NCBI RefSeq assembly: GCF_029846235.1
Contig: NZ_JARVWP010000003.1
Coordinates: forward strand, 496,001-560,000
Length of the DNA: 64,000 nucleotides
From: Bradyrhizobium sp. CER78
GTDB taxonomy: Bacteria; Pseudomonadota; Alphaproteobacteria; Rhizobiales; Xanthobacteraceae
Reading direction: 5' to 3'
Within the stretch, counting starts at the first letter, position 1. Each line of letters opens with the position of its first letter. Under the pieces are notes generated by a model, which searched no databases, had not been told where the DNA came from, and saw nothing but the letters and a program-made list of their open reading frames with translations. Below are positions 1-7,278 of this stretch, piece after piece. The position numbers were made by a program, and so were the translations under genes.

Positions 1-14
1 AAGGGAGCGCTTGC

Positions 15-539
15 GTGACCACGCTCAATCTCACCATCAACGGCCAGAAGCACGGCCCGATCGAGGTCCGCGACGACCTCTCGATGAACGATTTCCTGCG
101 CGAAATGCTCGGCATGACCGGCACCAAGTTCGGCTGTGGCGCCGCGCAGTGCCTGAGCTGTGCCGTCATCATCGATAATCCCGACGGCACAAGCTACACC
201 ACTCCGACCTGCGTGGTGCCGGCGGCGAATTTCGACGGCAAGGCGATCCGTACCGTCGAGGGCCATGCCAAGGACGGCGAGCTCTCGGCGTTGCAGCGGG
301 CCTTCATCGACCATTTCGCGTTCCAGTGCGGCTACTGCACGGCGGGCTTCCTCAACGAGGGCCAGGTGCTGCTCGAACTGCTGGCAAGAGAGCCAGTGGC
401 GCGGGACCAACTCGAGACCGTTATCGCGGACGCGCTCGACGGCCATCTGTGCCGCTGCACCGGCTACATCAAGTATCACCAGGCGGTGCGCGACGTGATC
501 CTCGCCGATTCCAAGCGCTATCTGACCACCAACAAGTGA
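15..539 (+). CDS. (2Fe-2S)-binding subunit of a molybdenum hydroxylase (isoquinoline 1-oxidoreductase alpha type)
   Basis: Small electron-transfer subunit (174 aa) of a xanthine-oxidase-family molybdoenzyme. It passes electrons from the molybdopterin subunit through two [2Fe-2S] clusters. All eight ligand cysteines are visible: Cys41, 46, 49 and 66 form the plant-ferredoxin-type cluster (FGCGAAQCLSC), and Cys105, 108, 145 and 147 form the C-terminal four-helix cluster (QCGYC, HLCRC). The start is GTG, with a purine-rich AAGGGAG about 7 bases upstream. The large catalytic subunit is not in the window and may lie to the left. The following gene encodes a diheme cytochrome, the usual acceptor in the periplasmic branch of this family. 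The substrate cannot be told from this subunit. Confidence 0.9.
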   Translation: MTTLNLTINGQKHGPIEVRDDLSMNDFLREMLGMTGTKFGCGAAQCLSCAVIIDNPDGTSYTTPTCVVPAANFDGKAIRTVEGHAKDGELSALQRAFIDHFAFQCGYCTAGFLNEGQVLLELLAREPVARDQLETVIADALDGHLCRCTGYIKYHQAVRDVILADSKRYLTTNK

Positions 540-550
540 GCCCGCGCACG

Positions 551-1168
551 ATGACATCGGACACGCGGTTTCGGATCATTGCAATCGTGACGGCGCTCGC
601 GACCAGCCTGTGCGCTGGCTACGCGGCGTCGGAGAGCGCGAGCCACGCCCTTGCCTCGCCGGAAAGCTTTGCCGGCATCGAGAATGTCGAGCAGCGCTCC
701 GCGGCGATCTTCACCGAACTCGGCAAGGTACTGACGCATCCGCGCTGCACCAATTGCCATCCCGCCGGCGACAGCCCGCGGCAGGGCGACATCAGCCGCA
801 TGCACCAGCCGCCGGTTACGCGCGGCGCCGATGGCCATGGCACCAACGCGATGCGCTGCTCGATCTGCCACCAGCACGCCAATTTCGATCCCGGCCGCGT
901 GCCGGGTCACCCGGAATGGCATCTTGCACCGCGCGAGATGGCGTGGGGCGGCAAGACCGTCGGCGAGATCTGCGTCCAGATCAGAGACCCCGCGCGCAAC
1001 GGCGGGCGCAAGGTCGAGGAGCTGATCGAGCATATCGGCAAGGACACGCTGGTGGGCTGGGCCTGGCATCCCGGCTTCGGCCGCTCGCCGGCACCCGGCA
1101 CGCAGGAACAGGCAGGCGCGCTGGTCGAGGCCTGGGTGAAGACCGGCGCAGCCTGCCCGGCGCCGTGA
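551..1168 (+). CDS. Exported diheme c-type cytochrome, partner of the upstream molybdenum hydroxylase
   Basis: A 205-aa protein with an N-terminal hydrophobic segment (about residues 8-24, ending near Ala-Ala-Ser) that should direct it to the periplasm. Two covalent haem motifs are present: CTNCH at 66-70 and CSICH at 103-107. It starts 11 bases after the stop of the 2Fe-2S subunit, so the two are probably co-transcribed. Cytochromes of this sort take electrons from isoquinoline/aldehyde-oxidoreductase-type molybdoenzymes and feed the respiratory chain. The role is inferred from this neighbourhood. An upstream extension of the frame runs inside the previous gene and was rejected in favour of the ATG at 551, which gives a normal signal peptide. 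Confidence 0.8.
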   Translation: MTSDTRFRIIAIVTALATSLCAGYAASESASHALASPESFAGIENVEQRSAAIFTELGKVLTHPRCTNCHPAGDSPRQGDISRMHQPPVTRGADGHGTNAMRCSICHQHANFDPGRVPGHPEWHLAPREMAWGGKTVGEICVQIRDPARNGGRKVEELIEHIGKDTLVGWAWHPGFGRSPAPGTQEQAGALVEAWVKTGAACPAP

Positions 1169-1205
1169 GCATCCGGGAACGCTATCGCTCTTTGGCTCTT
1201 TGTTT

Positions 1206-1254
1206 GAGCATGATCTTTTCGGAAAACCGCTTCACACTTTTCCGGATCATGCTC
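1206..1254. repeat. Dispersed palindromic element (Bradyrhizobium type)
   Basis: An inverted repeat with arms GAGCATGATC (1206-1215) and GATCATGCTC (1245-1254). The stem continues as CGGAAAA (1220-1226) paired with TTTTCCG (1238-1244), with a four-T bulge on one side. I recognise this as a palindrome common in Bradyrhizobium intergenic regions. It lies between convergent genes and its right arm touches the stop codon of the 49-aa gene. Confidence 0.8.
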
Positions 1255-1403
1255 TAGTGGCGCTTGAAATACTGCACGTAGCGCTCGTGCTTCTCTGCCG
1301 CCGCACGCGACTTGAAGGTGCCGAGATTGCGCCGCTTGCCGGTCTTCGGATTGACCTTGCGGGAATACAGCCGGTACTCGCCGGAACGCAGCTTGCGGAT
1401 CAT
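1254..1403 (-). CDS. Small basic conserved hypothetical protein (49 aa)
   Basis: A 49-aa Lys/Arg-rich protein starting MIRKLRSGEYRLYS and containing a KTGKRRNLGTF segment followed by an Ala/Glu-rich helix. I recognise the sequence type as a small protein widespread in Bradyrhizobium, of unknown function. The strongly basic composition suggests nucleic acid or ribosome binding, which is inference only. A 13-codon longer reading is possible, but the ATG at 1403 fits the form I know. The stop codon overlaps the end of a palindromic element. Confidence 0.7.
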   Translation of the reverse strand: MIRKLRSGEYRLYSRKVNPKTGKRRNLGTFKSRAAAEKHERYVQYFKRH

Positions 1404-1458
1404 GACTTCGCCTCGCCAGTGCCTTTCGCACGTCAACGACACGCGTGCGCGAGTGTTC

Positions 1459-2277
1459 CTAGAAGCAGAGGTTGGTCACCGGATTGCCGCGCTTATCCTT
1501 GATCACGTAAGGACAGCGCGCCCGTTCCAACGCCTTCTTGGCATCCTCGTCGCCGAGCGCGGCGGCCCGCTCGTAATAGGCCTTGGCCGCATCGCTGTCC
1601 TTCGGTCCGCCGCGGCCGGCCTGCGCGAAGGCGCCCATCCGCTCCAGCGCACCGGGATGGTTCTGTGCCGCCGCCTTCTCGAACAGCGCCCGCGCGCCGG
1701 CATCGTCCTGCGCACCGCCCTTGCCTTCGGCCAGCATCATGCCGAGCTGGTACTGCGCCTCCGCATTGGTCTCGGCGGATTTGGCGAGCAATTCGCGCGC
1801 ACGCGCCGGGTCGGATGCCGTGCTGCCGCCGAGCGCCGCAAGATTGCTGACGCCGCGCGCGTTGCCGGCCTGCGCTGCGCGCTCGAACAATTTGCGCGCC
1901 TGCGCCTCGTCCTTGGCGACCCCGGTGCCGTTGCCATAGAGCACGCCGAGCTCGACCATCGCCGATGTCGAGCCCTTGTCGGCCGCCTTGCGCCAGGCGC
2001 TTGCGGCCTCCGCGATCTGCCGGTTGGCGGCATAGGCGCGGCCGAGCTCATACATCGCACGACGCGACGATTTTGCCGCCACTGCGCAATACTTGATCGC
2101 GGTCGCGATATCGGCCGACGCGATCTCGGACACGCCCTTCACGTCGGCCGGCTTGTCGGGATCAGAGGGATCGGCGGCGAGCCGGTCGCACAGCACGAGG
2201 TCGGCCGATTGCGCGTGGGCGAGCAGGGGCGCGGCCAGCGCTGCGATGAAGACAAAGGCTTGGAGTGGCTTGAACAT
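1459..2277 (-). CDS. Exported Sel1/TPR-repeat protein
   Basis: A 272-aa protein with a clear signal peptide (MFKPLQAFVFIAALAAPLLAHAQ) followed by four or five Sel1-like repeats. The repeats have the pattern A-x-x-x-L-G-x-x-Y, G-x-G-V-x-x-D, A-x-x-x-F-x-x-A-A. Sel1 repeats are alpha-helical scaffolds for protein-protein contacts, often in the periplasm or envelope stress pathways. The partner is unknown. A TTG at 2313 in the same frame would overlap the stop of the upstream gene; the ATG at 2277 was preferred because it begins exactly at the signal peptide. It is probably co-transcribed with the ModA-like gene upstream. Confidence 0.8.
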   Translation of the reverse strand: MFKPLQAFVFIAALAAPLLAHAQSADLVLCDRLAADPSDPDKPADVKGVSEIASADIATAIKYCAVAAKSSRRAMYELGRAYAANRQIAEAASAWRKAADKGSTSAMVELGVLYGNGTGVAKDEAQARKLFERAAQAGNARGVSNLAALGGSTASDPARARELLAKSAETNAEAQYQLGMMLAEGKGGAQDDAGARALFEKAAAQNHPGALERMGAFAQAGRGGPKDSDAAKAYYERAAALGDEDAKKALERARCPYVIKDKRGNPVTNLCF

Positions 2278-2309
2278 GGGCGGCAGGTTGCGTCGCGGTG
2301 CAGGCAAAT

Positions 2310-2996
2310 TCAAGGCTCGAGCCCGGTCTCGCGCAGCACCGGCGCGACCTCGGGTGACGACAAATAGCGTAGCAGATGATCGGCGGCCGCGGCGCGCTGC
2401 GAGGCCGTCATGCGGCCTGCTGAGAACACCGCCGGCGTCTGCAAATTGAGGGGAATTGGTCCGACGACCTCGATGCCGTCGACCTGCTTCAACTCACTGA
2501 TCTGCTGGATCGCGAGATCAGCCTCGCCGGTGACGAGCTTTTCCGCGGTGAAGCCCATGGGGATGATCACCGCGCATGCGTTGATCGCCTCCGCGATGCC
2601 GAGACGTGCGATCAGCTGCGCGAACAGAATGCCGCTGGCGCCGAGCCGCGAATAGGCCACCGCGCGCGCCCCGAGCAAAGCCTCACGCAATGCGGCTTCG
2701 CTCGCGATGTCGGGATGCGCAGCGCCCGCCTTCACCGCGACGCCGACATAGGAGTGCGCCAGATTGACTGCACTTTCCCGCGCAACGCGCTCTTCGCCGA
2801 TCATCTCGTCGAGGCCTTCGCGGGTCAGGATCACGACATCGGCGACCTCGCCCTTGCGCAAGCGTTCGAGCAGCGCCAGCGTCGGCGCAAAATCGGCATC
2901 GATCGCAACGCCGCTCGCCGCCCGGTAGGCCCCGGCAAGGCGCGCGACCGCGCCCTTCAGCGCCAGCGTCGAGAGCACGCGAACCGAATGGCCCAT
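2310..2996 (-). CDS. ModA-like substrate-binding domain protein without signal peptide
   Basis: A 228-aa protein resembling the type II periplasmic binding fold of molybdate-binding ModA: early LSTLALKGAV, then a DVVILT strand, a YSRLGASGILFAQLI segment and an IQQISELK stretch. Typical ModA proteins have a signal peptide; here the first residues (MGHSVRVLSTLALKG) already belong to the fold, so the protein appears cytoplasmic. No ModB or ModC is adjacent. A role in molybdate handling for the nearby hydroxylase is possible but unsupported beyond proximity. It could equally be a sensor-like or orphan binding domain. The next gene downstream is the Sel1-repeat protein. Confidence 0.7.
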   Translation of the reverse strand: MGHSVRVLSTLALKGAVARLAGAYRAASGVAIDADFAPTLALLERLRKGEVADVVILTREGLDEMIGEERVARESAVNLAHSYVGVAVKAGAAHPDIASEAALREALLGARAVAYSRLGASGILFAQLIARLGIAEAINACAVIIPMGFTAEKLVTGEADLAIQQISELKQVDGIEVVGPIPLNLQTPAVFSAGRMTASQRAAAADHLLRYLSSPEVAPVLRETGLEP

Positions 2997-3001
2997 CCCG
3001 C

Positions 3002-3706
3002 TTACGCCCGTCGCATCAGCTTGAGCGCGGCGGTCAGACGGAGGCTGCGCTTGCCGGCAAGCGCGGTCGCTTCCAGCACGGCGCCCTCCGCATCGCAGGT
3101 GCCGGCGAAGCCGATGCCGACCTCATGGCCGCCGAAGATCGGGTTCTCGCCCATCGCCGAGGTGTGCTCCTGGTTGAGTATCTGGCCCTTCCAGCGGCCC
3201 TTCTCGGAGGTGTAGGTGCCGAGATAATAGAAGAACGCATCGCCGCCGAGGATGCGGCCGTTGTTCAGCAGCATCACGCCGGTGAGGCCGCCGTCGACCC
3301 CGTCGAGGACGCGGATGCGGATCGAATAGAGTCCGTCGATGATGCCGCCCTCGCCGACCCCGCCGGCGATCGGGACTTCGTCCTCGGTGATCGGCGTCAT
3401 CACCGACTGGAACGGCACGCCGGGCAATTCCTTCAGCTCGCCCTTGAAGCGATAGAGCTCGCCATCGGGCGCACCCTTTGCGATGAGCGTCGCGTCATCG
3501 GTGCCGGCCATCGCGCGGTAGTTCGGATCGGGGTTGTGGCGGACGGTCTGGATCTCGACCGCGACCTCGTCGCCGTGCTTTTCGTAGGTGCCGATATGGG
3601 CGAAGGCCGAGTTGCCGCCGAGCATCTTGCCGTCGCCGACATACATCACGCTGCGGCCGACGGCGCCGCCCAGTTCGAACCGGACCTTGTAAAACCCTTC
3701 AAACAA
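3002..3706 (-). CDS. Tandem GrlR-like domain protein
   Basis: A 234-aa protein made of two related domains. The N-terminal copy (about 1-105) has GFYKVRFEL, then DGKMLGGNSAFAHIGTY. The C-terminal copy (about 122-234) has GLYSIRIRV, GVMLLNNGRILGGDAFFYYLGTY and a final ALAGKRSLRLT strand. This resembles the GrlR beta-barrel family, known from enteropathogenic E. coli as a negative regulator of type III secretion. No secretion genes lie nearby, so that function should not be transferred. The C-terminal half is strikingly similar to the single-domain protein at 8788-9132. The start appears to be TTG; no in-frame ATG precedes residue 21. The gene ends a few bases before the ModA-like gene, suggesting one transcript. 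Confidence 0.65.
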   Translation of the reverse strand: MFEGFYKVRFELGGAVGRSVMYVGDGKMLGGNSAFAHIGTYEKHGDEVAVEIQTVRHNPDPNYRAMAGTDDATLIAKGAPDGELYRFKGELKELPGVPFQSVMTPITEDEVPIAGGVGEGGIIDGLYSIRIRVLDGVDGGLTGVMLLNNGRILGGDAFFYYLGTYTSEKGRWKGQILNQEHTSAMGENPIFGGHEVGIGFAGTCDAEGAVLEATALAGKRSLRLTAALKLMRRA

Positions 3707-3805
3707 GCGCCGTGTCCCCGGCAGCCAAGATCAAATCGTTATCTAGCGCGGTTCATAACGCAGCGAAACCGCTTTCGGCGGCAAGCTGCCCGCAAACACT
3801 TTGGC

Positions 3806-3847
3806 TAAAAAGCAAGGGTCCGCCAAGGCAGTCGCCCTGGCGGACCC
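3806..3847 (-). terminator. Rho-independent terminator of glnII
   Basis: On the minus strand, a perfect 10-bp stem (GGGTCCGCCA / TGGCGGACCC, 3838-3847 and 3816-3825) is followed by TTGCTTTTT. This is a strong intrinsic terminator for transcripts leaving glnII. Confidence 0.85.
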
Positions 3848-3888
3848 GATTGCGGTACCGGATGGCTCCATCCGGGTCCGGAAGCTGC

Positions 3889-3933
3889 TTAGGCCGCAGC
3901 CACTTAAGCTGCAGCCATTTAAGCTGCAGCCTT
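3889..3933 (-). repeat. Three 15-bp tandem repeats spanning the glnII stop codon
   Basis: Read on the minus strand the three units are AAGGCTGCAGCTTAA, ATGGCTGCAGCTTAA and GTGGCTGCGGCCTAA. The first is the real end of GlnII (Lys-Ala-Ala-Ala-stop). The next two repeat Ala-Ala-Ala-stop in the same frame beyond the stop. Confidence 0.9.
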
Positions 3934-4953
3934 GGCGCCGGTCGGGACCTCGGAGATCGTCTTCAGGATCTGCGAAGCGATCTGGTAGGGGTCGCCTTGG
4001 GAGTTCGGGCGGCGGTCTTCCAGATAGCCCTTGTAGCCATTGTTGACGAAGGAGTGCGGCACGCGGATCGAGGCACCACGATCAGCCACGCCGTAGCTGA
4101 ACTTGTTCCACGGCGCGGTCTCGTGCTTGCCGGTCAGACGCTTGTCATTGTCCGGGCCGTAGACGGCGATGTGGTCCATCAGGTTCTTGTCGAAGGCCTT
4201 CATCAGGCTCTCGAAGTACTCCTTGCCGCCGACTTCGCGCATGTACTTGGTCGAGAAGTTGGCGTGCATGCCCGAGCCGTTCCAGTCGGTGTCGCCGAGC
4301 GGCTTGCAGTGGAATTCGATGTCGATGCCGTAGCTCTCGGTGAGGCGCAGCATCAGGTAGCGGGCCATCCACATCTGGTCAGCGGCGGTCTTGGAGCCCT
4401 TGCCGAAGATCTGGAATTCCCACTGGCCCTTCGCCACTTCGGCGTTGATGCCTTCGTGGTTGATGCCGGCGGCGAGGCAGAGATTGAGATGCTCTTCCAC
4501 GATCTTGCGGGCGACGCTGCCGACGTTCTTGTAGCCGACGCCGGTGTAGTACGGGCCCTGCGGCGCCGGATAACCCTCTTCCGGGAAGCCGAGCGGACGG
4601 CCGTCCTTGTAGAAGAAGTATTCCTGCTCAAAGCCGAACCAGGCGCCTTCGTCATCCAGAACGGTGGCGCGCTTGTTCGAGACATGCGGCGTCTTGCCGT
4701 CGGGCATCATGACTTCGCACATCACCAGCACGCCGTTCTCGCGCGCGGCGTCGGGATAGCAGGCGACCGGCTTCAGCACGCAGTCAGAGCTGTGGCCTTC
4801 AGCCTGCTGGGTGGACGAACCGTCAAAGCCCCACAGCGGAAGCTGTTCGAGGGTCGGGAACGACGCGAATTCCTTGATCTGCGTCTTACCGCGCAGGCTC
4901 GGCGTCGGCGTATATCCGTCGAGCCAGATATACTCGAGCTTGTACTTGGTCAT
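3919..4953 (-). CDS. glnII: Glutamine synthetase type II (eukaryote-like GlnII)
   Basis: Makes glutamine from glutamate, ammonia and ATP. At 344 aa it has the short GSII length, against about 470 for bacterial GlnA. Diagnostic sequence includes YIWLDGYTPTPSLRGKT near the N-terminus, WGFDGSST at 41-48 and a later NGSGMHANFS segment in the active-site region. Unlike GSI, this class has no adenylylation tyrosine loop and is controlled mainly by transcription. The ATG at 4953 has a good AGAGAGG ribosome site. A sigma-54 promoter sits about 95 bases upstream and an intrinsic terminator follows, so the gene is probably monocistronic and induced by nitrogen limitation through NtrC, as established for rhizobial glnII. 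Confidence 0.97.
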   Translation of the reverse strand: MTKYKLEYIWLDGYTPTPSLRGKTQIKEFASFPTLEQLPLWGFDGSSTQQAEGHSSDCVLKPVACYPDAARENGVLVMCEVMMPDGKTPHVSNKRATVLDDEGAWFGFEQEYFFYKDGRPLGFPEEGYPAPQGPYYTGVGYKNVGSVARKIVEEHLNLCLAAGINHEGINAEVAKGQWEFQIFGKGSKTAADQMWMARYLMLRLTESYGIDIEFHCKPLGDTDWNGSGMHANFSTKYMREVGGKEYFESLMKAFDKNLMDHIAVYGPDNDKRLTGKHETAPWNKFSYGVADRGASIRVPHSFVNNGYKGYLEDRRPNSQGDPYQIASQILKTISEVPTGAKAAA

Positions 4954-5047
4954 TGAACCTCTCTGTTGATGATGCAAAACCGTGAGGAACCGAAAGCCAG
5001 TCGGCCGCCGCACGCGTACCCGGCCACCATCGGCCGGCTCTTACTAA

Positions 5048-5062
5048 GCAATTAAAATGCCA
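5048..5062 (-). promoter_or_regulatory. Sigma-54 (RpoN) -24/-12 promoter of glnII
   Basis: On the minus strand the sequence TGGCATTTTAATTGC matches the -24/-12 consensus: GG and GC are separated by exactly 10 bases. Transcription would start near 5036, giving a leader of about 83 bases before glnII. No clear NtrC dyad was identified by eye in the upstream 400 bases. The rest of the 4954-5493 gap holds no credible gene. Confidence 0.85.
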
Positions 5063-5493
5063 GTCGCTGCACTGCGGCACCGGCGAGCCTGCGGATGTCC
5101 ACAGCGGACATCGCATTTTTAGCTGCGACAAAGTAGCGCGGCTGGCATGCGCCACCGTCAGCCAAAATCTTCTCTCCGCCCCCCTCCACCGCCCGTTTCT
5201 GCAGCAAATTCGGCTACGGCACCATCCGCCGATTAATGCGGCGGCAGCGCCATGTGACAGTTCGTGTCCAACCATCGGGTGCCCGGCAACCATTGCCTCG
5301 GCCCAAGCGTTGGTCAGCTGCCCCCTGCCTCACAGGAAGCAAACCTGGATTTGCCTACTAATTAGACAAAACCTGACTATTTCTTGGTCACTTGCACCCT
5401 GCCGGGCCCGGACCGATGTTGAAAGCACGGTAACCGCACACGAATGAGTCGGGCGCACCATGGAGGCTCGCACCGACCAAAGGAGACTTTGAC

Positions 5494-5694
5494 ATGATCA
5501 CCACGGGCCAAAATCAGGGATCGGCAACGATCTATCAATTCCCGGCAGGGGGCCGCGCGGCTCTCGGCGGACGCCGCTATGGCGAGGCGCGGACGGCGCG
5601 CGATCTTGCCGCTGAAGTCGAGACCTCGGCATGCAGCGAGAGCTGGTACCATCAGGCCGCCATCGACGACGCCAAGCCGAGCCGCGACCACTGA
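5494..5694 (+). CDS. DUF2735-type small protein, divergent from glnII
   Basis: A 66-aa protein with the motif GSATIYQFPAGGRAALGGRR near the N-terminus and a C-terminal Trp-Tyr-His-Gln-Ala segment. It resembles the short rhizobial DUF2735 family, which I recall lying close to glnII in other Rhizobiales; the family assignment is from memory. The ATG follows a good AAGGAGA ribosome site, and the gene is followed by a terminator hairpin, so it looks genuinely expressed. It is transcribed divergently from glnII with a gap of about 540 bases, suggesting a role linked to nitrogen status. The biochemical function is unknown. Confidence 0.75.
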   Translation: MITTGQNQGSATIYQFPAGGRAALGGRRYGEARTARDLAAEVETSACSESWYHQAAIDDAKPSRDH

Positions 5695-5754
5695 TGTCGA
5701 TCGGGCGAAGAGACGTAACCCATAAGCGTCACACAACAGCAGAACAGTAAGAGA

Positions 5755-5784
5755 GGGTCGGAACGCAGCGTTTCGGCCCTTTTT
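5755..5784 (+). terminator. Rho-independent terminator after the DUF2735-type gene
   Basis: Stem GGGTCGGAACG (5755-5765) pairs with CGTTTCGGCCC (5769-5779), with two G-T pairs, and is followed by a run of five T. It lies between convergent genes. Confidence 0.8.
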
Positions 5785-5796
5785 CATGCCAGCTTT

Positions 5797-6108
5797 TCAC
5801 GCCAGCTCGCAGGCCGTCACCGGCCGCTTCGCATGCCGCAGCCTGGTCAATCCGGCCCGGTTGATCTCGAGCGTGACACCACCGCCTCTGTAACGCGTGC
5901 CTGTCAGCGACAGCCGCTTCGTCAATGTCACCGCCTTGCCGTCGACCTGCAGATGCGCACGCGTGTCGCCATTGAAGAACGCCGCGATGAACTGTGTGCC
6001 GTCGGCACATCGATAATTCCGGAAGGCGGACTGCGCCCGTGCCGCCGAGGAACCAAAAACCCCGAAAAGAATTGCGCCGATCAGAATGGCGCCCCCGCGA
6101 TAAGTCAT
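5797..6108 (-). CDS. Exported MliC/PliC-like C-type lysozyme inhibitor family protein
   Basis: A 103-aa protein with an N-terminal signal (hydrophobic residues about 7-22, ending SSAARAQ). The body, beginning FRNYRCADGTQFIAAFF and continuing through a VDGKAVTLTKRLSLTGTRY strand, has the pattern of the MliC beta-barrel: paired cysteines (one early, one in TACELA at the end) and a Gly-x-Arg-Tyr turn. MliC/PliC proteins protect the cell wall against host lysozyme. No lipobox cysteine is seen, so a periplasmic rather than lipoprotein form is likely. The start ATG has a GGGGGAG ribosome site. The assignment is from pattern only. Confidence 0.65.
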   Translation of the reverse strand: MTYRGGAILIGAILFGVFGSSAARAQSAFRNYRCADGTQFIAAFFNGDTRAHLQVDGKAVTLTKRLSLTGTRYRGGGVTLEINRAGLTRLRHAKRPVTACELA

Positions 6109-6207
6109 ATTCTCCCCCCGAGAGGCCGGTTATAGACCTGTCTGCGCCGATACACCTGCGCCAAGACTTCCTGCAAGAAGACCTTCACAGCTGCAACAGG
6201 CCCGCCG

Positions 6208-6951
6208 ATGTCAGAAGCCCCTGCCCGTCACCTCAATCTCGCCGGCGCCAGCAATTTTCGCGACCTCGGCGGCTACCAGACGCGTGACGGCCGGACGGTG
6301 CGCTGGCGGCAGATCTTCCGCTCCAACCATTTGGCGTATCTCACCGAGCAGGACGTCGCCGTGGTGCGCTCCCTCGGGGTCAGAAGCGCGTACGATTTTC
6401 GCGGCGTCGCCGAGCGCGCCGAGGCGCTGTGCGGCATGAGCGACGTGACCGTGCATTCGCTCCCGGTCGAGCCGACGGTGGTGGCAGCGCTGCGTGAGAT
6501 CGCCAGCAACCGCCAGCTTTCGGAAGCCGACGCGATCGACGTGATGCGGGATTCCTATCGCGGCTACGTGCAGGACAACACGCCGCGCTATCGCACGCTG
6601 TTCGCTCATCTGCTCGAAGACCGCGCGCCGCTGGTGATCCACTGCACCGCAGGCAAGGATCGCACCGGCTTTGCCTGCGCGCTGATCCTGCACGCACTCG
6701 GCGTGTCCGATCAGGTGATCGCCGACGACTATCTCCTGACCAACCAGTACTACAAGCGCGATCCGGCCCACAGCACCGAGCTGCCCGATGACGTCAAGCA
6801 GGTGCTCGGCACCGTGCGCGCGGCGTTTCTGGAAGCGTCGTTCGCGGCGATCGATGCCGACTATGGCGGCCTTGACGGATATTTCCGCGAGGGCCTCGGG
6901 CTCGGCCAGGCCGAGCGCAAGGCGCTTGAAGGCCGCTATCTGCAGTCCTGA
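6208..6951 (+). CDS. Protein tyrosine/serine phosphatase (DSP-type)
   Basis: A 247-aa enzyme of the bacterial tyrosine phosphatase family (Y_phosphatase3-like). The P-loop VIHCTAGKDRTGFAC carries the nucleophile Cys146 and the phosphate-binding Arg152. NFRDLGGYQTRDGR near the N-terminus is typical of this group. Relatives hydrolyse phosphotyrosine or phosphoinositides in vitro; the natural substrate here is unknown. The C-terminal segment (IDADYGGLDGYFREGLGL) is also characteristic. It ends 9 bases from the stop of a convergent small gene. Confidence 0.88.
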   Translation: MSEAPARHLNLAGASNFRDLGGYQTRDGRTVRWRQIFRSNHLAYLTEQDVAVVRSLGVRSAYDFRGVAERAEALCGMSDVTVHSLPVEPTVVAALREIASNRQLSEADAIDVMRDSYRGYVQDNTPRYRTLFAHLLEDRAPLVIHCTAGKDRTGFACALILHALGVSDQVIADDYLLTNQYYKRDPAHSTELPDDVKQVLGTVRAAFLEASFAAIDADYGGLDGYFREGLGLGQAERKALEGRYLQS

Positions 6952-6960
6952 TCCGTTCGC

Positions 6961-7164
6961 TCAGGCCGCGGCCTCGAGCTCGAGCTCCGCGTCGAGATCG
7001 GCGATCACGTCCTCGAAGGCCGAGATGGCCTGCTGGATCGCCGCGATCTGCATCAATTCCCAGCTGCCCACCGGCCCCTTACGATTCTGTAGTGCTACGA
7101 CGAGATCGCGCCGCTGTTCCTTAAGCTGAACGAGCGGTAAACCGTGATCCGGAAGATTTCCCAT
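6961..7164 (-). CDS. Conserved small hypothetical protein (67 aa)
   Basis: An acidic 67-aa protein (start MGNLPDHGLPLVQLKEQ). Its centre has the form LKEQRRDLVVALQNRKGPVGSW, followed by a long helix ending ADLDAELELEAAA. The ATG at 7164 was chosen over upstream starts because a purine-rich AGGTAGGGG lies before it. It is probably a helical cytoplasmic protein. I do not recognise a named family; function unknown. Confidence 0.6.
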   Translation of the reverse strand: MGNLPDHGLPLVQLKEQRRDLVVALQNRKGPVGSWELMQIAAIQQAISAFEDVIADLDAELELEAAA

Positions 7165-7278
7165 TGCAAAAACCCCTACCTTGGCTGCAGTTCCGCTTCT
7201 ACGGAAAGGGTTCTGCAAACGACTTACAGAACTGCTGCAAATTTTATCCAACTGGCCCTCCCCCGTAGTCTTACGTAG

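Noticed and set aside
4886..5293. Possible gene in the glnII promoter region on the minus strand
   Set aside because: The translation is Trp/Arg/Cys-rich without a family pattern, and the frame overlaps both the sigma-54 promoter and the glnII start.
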